A stretch of DNA of 64,000 nt from Bursaphelenchus xylophilus (taxonomy: Eukaryota > Nematoda > Chromadorea > Rhabditida > Aphelenchoididae): assembly GCA_904066235.2 (NCBI GenBank), contig CAJFCV020000006.1, forward strand, positions 2,294,001-2,358,000, written 5' to 3'. Numbering within the stretch: the first letter of the stretch is position 1; the number at the start of each line of letters is the position of its first letter. Under the pieces are notes generated by a model. It saw only the letters and a list, made by a program, of their open reading frames with translations. It did not search any database and was not told where the DNA came from. Shown piece by piece: positions 56,004 through 64,000 of this stretch. Both the position numbers and the translations under genes were made by a program.

Positions 56004-59000
56004 TTAAAACAGTAGGCTCAAAAGACTAGTCCACATGAACGAGAGAAGAGGGCGGATCCAGAAATGAGTGTGGACGTAAAAGTTGAGCAACCAGAACAGT
56101 TGGGATTGTACGATTCTTGAGATCGGGAAGTTGATTGGGCGGGGTTTGGAGCCAAACGATCCGGTTTTGTAGAACTGGTCGAGGAGTTTGTCCTGAAAGT
56201 AAATTTAAACTATTTTTGACCTTTTTTTTTGAAAATGTATCGGTAAAAAGGAGTTTAAATGTTAGATAAGGCAAAAGGTAATATGAGTTACTACAACATG
56301 ATTAAAGGAACACCATAGAACCAAAAGAGAAACATTTTGTAGCTGCTACGGAATGCTATTTGGTAATCACTAGAATTGTGCCTTATTTTTGCCTTAGGCG
56401 GAATACCAGTCGAGCCGGTGACACATAAAGACCGAAAGTGCCCTAGGCCGTTTCTCAAGAGTCGTATTCATAATTGTACAAGAGCAGAATGCGCCGTTTT
56501 TATCTATCTTGTCATTTTGTTATCGATAACCCATCTTTCTCAAAGCCGCGTGCCATAGGGTGGTTCTGGGCGAGAAACTTGTCAAGGAAAATCTGTTGCA
56601 ACCAGCAAGCAATCACAGCTTTTTCCAGAATTATTGTATTTATGAATAGAATACATTCTAGCGGTTTTAGCTTTATTCTAAAAAAACTGAATTTTTTATT
56701 GAAAAAATTTGGAAAAAATGGCGATCTTCAATGTTGAGATTGGTACCACCGTAGAAATAAAAACCGTAGCCCAGAAACCTACATAACTGCTTGCTTAGAG
56801 ACGTAGTAGTCTAGCAAAACAAATGAACTTGCCATTTCTGCGGCTTTAGTACAGCCATGCTCTACACAACACAAAGGAACCAAAATTGAGGGCAAAAAAA
56901 TGGCGCAAGGCATTTTTGTTAAGCTGTAACTTTTTCCTGCGACATGATGACTCCGCCAAATTTTCGTGGATTATAGAGAAAGTCTTATAGAATATTACCC
57001 ACTGTCGCTTGTGTTTCTTTAACGCCTGGGTTTCGCGGTGGGCCCTTCCAAAATTTGTCTCCGTTATTTTGGGTCACCCTGTATATCCCTTACCTTCTCC
57101 GCGTATCTTTGATAAAGCCATTCTTTGAGTTTCGCCTCATCCGCCCATTCCGGTTTCACTTTATGGATCGAGTAATGTACAGCCACATGACTGTTGTCGT
57201 TGGGCCATTCGCCGAGCATGGCTTTGCTAATGTCCACCACTTCTCCCTTGGGGTACCCGAGAGTGCAATCAATCACATATTCCATCGGAGGGAGATCACC
57301 CGCGTTCGCCTTGGTCGGGTCTAAAATCATGCAAAAATTATGAAAAAATGCAAAATAAATATAAAATCTGCCTAGATACTTATTGAAAACAGCTTCTATT
57401 ATCATTTTAAAAAAGAATACACCCTAAAAATCGTCAAAACGAACAAAATTGCATTAAAAGTACCAACGTTACCTAAAGTAATATAATTTTTGCACAAACT
57501 CTTGTAAATTACCCTCTCAAACATCCCTACATAACATTAGCATGCCTCATAAACTCTCCCAGCTCCACCAGTTACTTAACCTCATCCACAAAAAAAATCC
57601 AACTTACCCTGAGGGTTTTTTCCACAAACCGTGAGGGTTGTGTGTGCGGCTCCAGTTCGTGGATGCGAGCAATGTTTGAAAGGTTCGATTCCCATTTTCT
57701 CCGCGAATTTCCTTTCCTGCTCTTTGACGAGGTACAGTCTTGAGCCCTCTGGGTACATGACCACCCACCCATAATCGTATTCCCAATAGTTGTTCCTGAG
57801 GTGTTGGCCGAATTCCCTGAGGACTTCGTCTCTTTTCGTTCGCCCTCCATTGATGAAGAAGTTCCCGTGGGTTGTCCACATGGCTCCCAGTGGGGTCCAT
57901 TTCCAAATATTGAATATCACCCACATGTACTACAACATAAAAAAAAATTATTCAAAATTTCGACCTTTCCGATGTTGAAAACAAAAATTAGTTCAAAGTA
58001 CATTATTTCGCATCCAAAAATAATTAAATTCTCCAAAAAAGTCTATTAAATTACCAAGTCTTATTTATATTCTCCACCAAAAACATTTTCTCACCTTTCC
58101 AGTCAAACCTTTCTTGTCCCAAAACGCCGTCATCAAACAGAAATGGTCCACTAACCCAAGGTGATTGCAGAGGAAGAGGGCGCGGCTGTCGGCGATTTCA
58201 GTGATGTCATCGCCATGTTCGGTGATGGTTAGTCCGGTATATTGGCCCGCCGAAACCCAATGATCATTCGCGTATTGGCAGACAATGTGCTCAATGCCGT
58301 TGAAGATCTGCTTGCTAAATTTTTGATCAGTAAACATCAGAAAATCTTTGAAATTTTTACATCTCCTGGGTCCCACCACGAAAACATGAATTTTCTCAAA
58401 TCCATTTAAAATCATTTCTAATTTAAATATTACCCCTATATAGCTTCAATAAACTCAAATCCCCCTGTAAACTCCCTTAGCTCGCTTCAAAATTCCCCCT
58501 TCAACATCTCGACCTACTACAATATCCAAAAATAAATAAATAATATCCCCAAAATGCATGTTACGCCCTCAAATCCCACTTACTTCAACCCCAACAGCCA
58601 CACAATTCCCATTATGGGATATAACACCAGGAACAGAGTGCACAGACAGCCAACCGGGACCACAATGACGGTCATGATGAACCAGTAGAAGGCGCCGACA
58701 ATGGTCATCATTTTGCGCAGATCCATCGTGGAGTTGGACTCCAGCGCCGAGGAAGACTTCTCCATCTTGACGCCCATTCGTCTGAAAGTAGTGGGGCGTT
58801 TCAACGCGAAAGAGTTCAAGTTTTAAAATGCAAGGAATTGAAAATTGGACGATTTTGTTGGGGATTTGCATAAATTTGCGACGCTTTAAAAAGATACGGG
58901 CGGAAGCTGGACCTAAAGTGCGTCTGAGCTTTTTTAAAACAAACTTGGAAGTCGAAAATCTGATAATGATCCGATTCTGGTTGTTATTTTCGAAAATTTT

Positions 59001-61010
59001 CGCTGCGGGACCCAGAAATCGCCAAAAAATAAAAAAAAAATTGCAAATTCCTTGAGGCAATGGAGAAAAATTCAGGCCAAACTGATAGATAATGAAGCCA
59101 TAAGTCCCAAATTTCTTTCCAACAACTTTTTTACCTCCAAAATTTTCGAATTTTTACAAAAAAATCAAAATTTCTCAATTTTTTTCATTTTTACAAAATT
59201 CAAATTTCAACCCGATTCAAAATTTCCTGAATTTCAAAGGGATTGAACCCCTTCGAAAAAGACCGCGTCTCTGTCTACACACAGTTCCCAATAAATAACC
59301 AAAATCGGGCGTTTTCGCCCATTTCCGATTTGGAAGAGGAACGTTTCGAAGGGCTCAAAGAAACTTTTTTAAGGCCCGTGAATCATAAAACGAACAGCTC
59401 AATTTGAAGATTGGAAAGATGAGTCAAATCAACGATGAGAGGAGTGTTTCAATCCCAGCATTGTTAATTATACAGAACCAAAAAATCCAAAAAAGGCAGA
59501 TTTTTTCAAAAATTTTAATGATTCACAACGCAGAAATCGGCTGACTAATTGTAATTAGTATTTCATTGCATGCCAATGAAGATTTAGCGAACTAAATGAG
59601 ATTTACTGAGAATTCATGTTTTCGTTTCGGGACCCAACATTATAAAAACTTTTGAAAAAGAACGGCCGATTCCGAACAAATGATTCAATACCTTCCTCTG
59701 ACTCCAGAAATGTTATAATGACGATATAACATTCCTGGAGTCATAGGAAGGGTGCTAACAACAACATCAAATTTTGTCCCGAAGCGAAAACTTGATTTTT
59801 CAAAAATTGAAAATATGGTGATGGACTTGATCTAGTGGCAAAAAACGTACCATTTTGCATCCGGGAAGTATCAAAAAATGTAGAAAAATGTCTCCCTCTC
59901 CAACTAAAAAAACTCTTTTGAAGGACGCGCTTTTGAAACCGGAGTTTTTTCCCTTGGAGAGGGAGGTATTTTGCTACATTTTTTGATACTTCCCGGATGC
60001 AAAATGGTACGTTTTTCTGTCACTGGATCCGCCACTCGTCTTTCATTCAGTCAATGATGATCTAATAACTCTATTCACAGAAGATTACTGCTCCTAATTT
60101 AATGTACGCCCACTAGAAACAATATTACACCCAGATTACACCTAAAACAGAAGTCGATGTTCAAAATCCAAAAAAAATTTAACCTGAATCATAGTACAAA
60201 GTCAACACAAGTACGTATATGTTCTTATCAATAATCTTTTCAACGGTTTATGATATAAGTGGAAACCGTAAAAAGGGCGTAATAGAAGTTTTTCACATGT
60301 TTGCTCAATTCCCAAAACGTTGCGGAAATTACAAAATTTCTTTGGTTCTTGCCCGAAACACGTCCGTATTTTTGGACAATAAAGATATGTGAAGCATTTG
60401 GATGTAAGTTTAGGACCAAAACTTTTTGATTTTTCTCAATAAAACTTAAAAGTTGAAAATTTTTTAACTAAAGTAAGGTAAATTTTGCTGAATTTTAATC
60501 AACTTCTAAGCAGATAGCCTCAAGAACCATGCAAAAAGAAGATGAAGGTCTCATGACATCAAGAAAACGCAACATCCACATACCAACCGCAAAATTCAAG
60601 GATTGCCAGCTATTTTTATGTTATCTATGCAACCAAGTCGAAAATTGCAAAATTTTAGTAATTTTTTATGTTTTTATGGATGCTACCACTATTTGGCAGA
60701 CAGTTAAGACCACATACCAGCTTAGACAACTAAATTTGATGGATAAATACCAACAGCCAATGACTGACAGCGCTTTTTATATTACCCTTGCCATCAAAAA
60801 TCTTAACTTCGAAAATTAAGAAATTAGCGTGAAATTTCGCGCGCAATCACTAGAATTATATCCACAAATCAATCTTGCACCTCTAGAAGTATAAAATCAT
60901 CAAGAAAAACGCCCAAAGACATCAACTTTCACCTAAAACAATACAAAACAAATAAAAACTCACTTTTCGGCCGCATTTTCGCTCAAACCCAAATTAGGCT
61001 CGATAATCAT
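56004..61010 (-). CDS. LPGAT1-like lysophospholipid acyltransferase
   Basis: Membrane-bound 1-acyl-glycerophospholipid acyltransferase of the PlsC fold, most like animal LPGAT1 (nematode acl family). It transfers acyl-CoA chains to a lysophospholipid in the endoplasmic reticulum. Minus-strand exons are 60964-61010, 58584-58781, 58095-58314, 57608-57929, 57094-57320 and 56004-56192, 400 aa. A double membrane segment lies near residues 45-80 (FYWFIMTVIVVPVGCLCTLF). Block I, NHLGLVDH, holds the catalytic His133-x4-Asp138; block III, YPEGSR, is at 214-219. The C-terminal half matches LPGAT1 in VIDCTLGYPKGE, HVAVHYSIHKV and WLYQRYAEKDKLLDQFYKTG, and a last hydrophobic stretch follows. All splice phases agree. 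Intron 1 holds a MITE and a miRNA-like hairpin; a mariner-like end abuts the donor of exon 5. Confidence 0.92.
57060..57082. mobile_element. Solitary mariner-like terminus next to a splice donor
   Basis: CCGTTATTTTGGGTCACCCTG followed by TA, a typical right end. It stops about 6 bp from the exon 5 donor of the acyltransferase. A matching left end CAGGGTGACCC was not seen in the intron (56193-57093). Confidence 0.5.
59691..59751. ncRNA. miRNA-precursor-like hairpin
   Basis: 27-bp arms CCTTCCTCTGACTCCAGAAA-TGTTATA and the reverse complement with two mismatches, loop ATGACGA. The size fits a short pre-miRNA or a micro-palindrome. No family recognised. Confidence 0.35.
59815..60037. mobile_element. 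Fold-back MITE copy, decayed ends
   Basis: ATGGACTTGATCTAGTGGC to GTCACTGGATCCGCCACT; inner blocks intact, outer termini mutated. Confidence 0.78.
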
Positions 61011-61700
61011 GGCAGGCGGTTTGAAACCGTGGAGTTGGAGGCTTGATTGGGAGCTTGTGCTCTTCGCTCCCTGCGGGGTTTTGTGGCTGGAGACTGAAAG
61101 TGGCGCCATTTATTTTGATAACACGAATTCGACGTTTTTATTGAAAAATTAGTCACGGTATCAACAAGAACAGAGTCTATTCTTTAAAACGATCAAAAAG
61201 CTTGAAAATTTTATCAAAGAAACTAAATTAATATCAAAACTCAGCTGTCTTCGAAAAAACCGCCCCCAAGAAAATGAGTCTCAAGATTTCCCCAACTATT
61301 GACGCCCAACACGTTCTACACATCACACTCCACAATTTTCATAACAAACTGACACTTTGACGAGAGCAAAACGCCCTCGAAAAACTGAACTTCAAGTGAA
61401 TGTCATGTGTAATATAAAAAAGCCGAGAAAATGCCACAAATTTGTAGTAAACAAGTCGAAAGCTCTTGCAGCTCTTTGCAAATTGTGTAAAACTTGATTT
61501 TAGGTCATTTATTACGTGAAATTGGCAAAATTTTTTATTACCTACAGTGATTGCCTAGTGTAATATAATTTTTCACCTAAATTCTCCGAATTTCCGGAAA
61601 AAACGAGCTCTTCGAAAAGAATGAACTGAAAGGCGATAAACTTGAGGACTTTCAGTTATATTTTCGTTTCTTTGGCGGCACTTTAGCTGCTTCTCTTCAA

Positions 61701-61838
61701 TCAAACGCGTTCCGGCCGGTCATTCCCACAGGCACTCAGTCGTGAGCTCTCAATTCCCTCTGAAACAACATCAAAATGCAGGGCAAAAGCTGAGGAGAAC
61801 AGGAGGACAAACGTCAAAACGGCCAAATTTGCCAACAT
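61701..61838 (-). CDS. Possible small secreted peptide
   Basis: 45-codon frame starting MLANLAVLTFVLLFSSAFAL, a convincing signal peptide with Ala-x-Ala-like cleavage near residue 19, followed by a short tail ESSRLSACGNDRPERV with one Cys. Nothing similar recognised. It may be the first exon of a longer gene, since CGGAACG has no donor but upstream GTTTCAG resembles an acceptor. It lies 0.7 kb upstream of the acyltransferase. Confidence 0.3.
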   Translation of the reverse strand: MLANLAVLTFVLLFSSAFALHFDVVSEGIESSRLSACGNDRPERV

Positions 61839-63868
61839 TGTCGGTTGGCAAAATCCCAAGATCATAATGGCGGAATGCCACGATTTTTGGCATTCCAAGT
61901 TTGCGTGGTATGACTCAGAAAATAGGAAGATTACTGTAATAAAATTAGGGCAGACTTTTGAAACTGATGTTGTCGGTTGGTAAAACGCTCTTTTACCCGT
62001 ATTTTTGTCACTTTTAAACATCAAAAATTATTAATGACATCTGTTTTCGAGACTTGATCATGGATAATATAAAAAAAGTCCAAATATTTTTAATTTTTAC
62101 AAAATTTTTGGGCGCTATGCATCAAATCAGTTCTTCGGATAAATGCAGAGCGTGTTGCAAACTTCGAGAATGTAAAAATATATCAAAAAATTGTTTACTT
62201 TCTAGGAACAAGATTAATTTTCCGAAAAAATAACTTTAAGCTGTCGTGCGAAAAAATGATTTTCCAAACGAAGACGGACGTATTACTTATAAATAATTAG
62301 TCTCAGAATAGCAGATGCGATTAGCCGGCAACTTGTTTACAGCTTATATAAATGAAAAAAATGCTTTTAGGTAGCTCTGGCAAGTGTAACATAATTATAA
62401 AAAGTTGGGGACTTTGTTAGCGAAAAAATATAAAAAAAAACTTTGTTAGGGATGGCTAATATTGCTGTCCATGTCATAAACAGGTACTACCGGCATGTTG
62501 CTGGTCTATCTGGGAATTTGGATATACTGCACATGATCACCATGCGTTCGATATCAGAAAATGTCCAAAAAATCAAATGTGCGTTTATTTGACCTTAAAA
62601 GCCCTTTCTAATAGTCTCTAAAAACCCCATTCCCCAATTGGACAAAGCTCTGAACTGCTTTTTCGTTTAGAATAATGTGTGGTCAAGTGGAATTAGGACG
62701 ATTACATAATGGCCAAATAGTCCGATAAAAACCGCTTTCAAATGCCTCATGTAATCGCAAAACACAAAAATCGTCGTTTGCACAAGGTACTCGGCACGCA
62801 ATTTGGCACACAAGCTTCGACAAAAGGTCTGATGATCATGTGTAATATCGGTCTGTCGAAAAATAGTGAGCGCAATGTCGCTGCATCCCGTCGCTGAAGC
62901 GGAAAACAATTTGGTTTTGCCGCGGCACAATTGATTTTCTCGGTAGTGGTACGATTTTCGATGCGACAGATTTCAGCCATACTATCCGTCTGGAAGGTAA
63001 TGACAACTCTATTGCATCGAAAATCGTATCGCGGCCGAGAAAATGAATTGTGTCGCGGCAAAATCAAATTGCTTTTCGCTTCAGCGATGCAGCGGCATTG
63101 CGCTCGTTATTTTCCCGACAGACCGATATTGCACATAATCTTCAGACCTTTTGTCGAAGCTTGTATGCCAAATTGCATGCAGAGCACTTTGTGCAAACGA
63201 CGATTTTTGTGGTTTGCGATTACATGAGGCATTTGAACGCGATGCAGCGACGTTGCGCTCCTTATTTTCCCGGCAGACTGAAACGCAGATGACGGGCGAA
63301 ACGTAAGGTAATATAAGAGGAAAAAAGTGGGCTCACGGATGAGTTAAAGGGTCCAGAGTCCGAAAAGTCAGTTTCAGAAGCCCCTTTACTTTCCCAAAAA
63401 CTGATGGAAACTTCGGGAATGCACTTGGCCCTCCAGGAGTGGGAGGGCGGGGAGAAATTTTTGCGGCCGTTCGCCGCTTTGTCTTTCCGTGTGTTTTTCC
63501 GCTCTCTGTTTACGGCTTAACAACCCCCTCAGGCTTATTCGCTTTATACGGTTAGAGCAGATAGGGGCGGAATGGACGGAGGTTTGAGATTCTTGTTTTT
63601 CTGACTCTCTCCATAGATACTGAAATTAAAATTCGATTTAGAGTTTTGCAGGATGTAGTTTTTAGAATTCCGTTGCGTTCTAAAATGAGATTAAGGGATG
63701 CCGGGATACAAAAACCCATTGAAAATTTTGAAATATGGCCGGATCCAATGCAATCTTATACAAGCAGCTCGAGATACGACAAAATTTATCAATATTTGTG
63801 AATTGCCAATTTATTTCATTTGTCATACAGCATATCAAAATTGGTGTAAGACATTTTTGCGACAGATA
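61839..63868. other. Intergenic region with palindrome K
   Basis: No gene recognised. TGTTGTCGGTTGGTAAAA-type sequence occurs at 61836 and 61970. Palindrome K occupies 62739-63239. The stretch 63300-63600 is less AT-rich (GGCCCTCCAGGAGTGGGAGG) and could be the promoter of a gene outside or of the small peptide. Confidence 0.5.
62739..63239. repeat. Inverted repeat K (about 230-bp arms)
   Basis: Left arm begins CAAATGCCTCATGTAATCGC, right arm ends with the reverse complement; spacer 62976-63009. The motifs GCAGCGGCATTGCGCTCGTT and TTTTCCCGACAGACCGATAT recur in degraded form at 5110-5410. No tRNA-like module or target duplication identified. Confidence 0.82.
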
Positions 63869-64000
63869 TTACACTGCGGCTTGTTCCAATGCGAACGCGA
63901 GCTCGGCCGCTTCTTCAGGCGTCTCCACTTTGACTAGACTGGCTTGAATTATTGGTTCAACTAAACTGGCTTCACTTCCGACATTTACGCTCAAACTTAC
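63869..64000 (-). CDS. 3' end of an unknown gene (partial)
   Basis: The minus-strand frame runs in from the right edge and ends IIQASLVKVETPEEAAELAF-ALEQAAV-stop at 63869. Codon use looks coding (many GCC/GCG/GAG). A TTTAG acceptor at about 63958 could mark the start of this last exon. Product not recognised. Confidence 0.45.
   Translation of the reverse strand, partial: VSLSVNVGSEASLVEPIIQASLVKVETPEEAAELAFALEQAAV

Larger units (their letters stand above)
58782..60963. other. Intron 1 of the acyltransferase gene (2.2 kb)
   Basis: Contains the hairpin at 59691-59751, the MITE at 59815-60037 and three dispersed-motif copies (about 59005, 59617, 59774). The open frame 60529-60819 has no recognisable domain and looks like AT-rich noise. 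Confidence 0.6.

Noticed and set aside
60529..60819. 96-aa open frame
   Set aside because: No recognisable domain, AT-rich codons, inside an intron of the acyltransferase.

Overview
This is nuclear DNA of a free-living or parasitic nematode, probably rhabditid-like but not identifiable to species from this window. The evidence is short-exon genes with GT..AG introns and TTTTCAG-type acceptors, nematode-type chemoreceptors of the Str superfamily, a UTX-1 type histone demethylase of about the length of the Caenorhabditis protein, and an intronic tRNA-Met(CAT) of the metazoan/nematode type. There are no bacterial operons, ribosome binding sites or CRISPR arrays.

Layout. 1-2710: 5'-truncated chemoreceptor gene (+). 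6003-8697: complete tandem paralogue (+). 9121-12171: long acidic protein of unknown function (+). 12588-20807: TRPC-type cation channel (-), convergent with the previous gene. 21775-47442: 16-exon KDM6/UTX-1 H3K27 demethylase gene (+) of 25.7 kb. It hosts in its introns an antisense BAR-domain gene (22587-23699), a tRNA-Met (26073-26144) and a probable small same-strand gene (43110-43704). 48297-53025: third chemoreceptor (-). 56004-61010: LPGAT1-like lysophospholipid acyltransferase (-). 61701-61838: possible small secreted peptide (-). 63869-64000: 3' end of an unknown gene (-) entering from the right. Summing my exon calls gives an intact frame for every multi-exon gene: 357, 690, 835, 1156, 258, 331 and 400 aa for the complete ones.

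The non-coding half is dominated by inverted-repeat mobile DNA. There are eleven copies of a roughly 220-260 bp fold-back MITE with TA target duplications, one 2.0 kb mariner-like element, one 1.28 kb element with TTACTTATA-rich arms, a Tourist/Harbinger-like family with CAAGGGA termini and 3-bp TNA duplications, and at least eight long palindromes. Several are nested, with clean target-site duplications that let the order of insertion be read.

The most unusual structure is in four long palindromes of unrelated sequence (2726-4559, 17780-18564, 51379-52386, 53942-55482). Each arm carries a tRNA-like A-box/B-box module, always pointing inward toward the palindrome centre, and always with a T-run between the boxes. 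A second unexplained signal is a short intronic motif, TTTTCGTGGTGGGACCC, present about 30 times on both strands in introns and intergenic DNA and absent from exons and MITEs.

The genes do not form one pathway. They mix chemosensation (three receptors, a TRPC channel), chromatin (UTX-1), membrane shaping (BAR) and phospholipid remodelling (LPGAT1).
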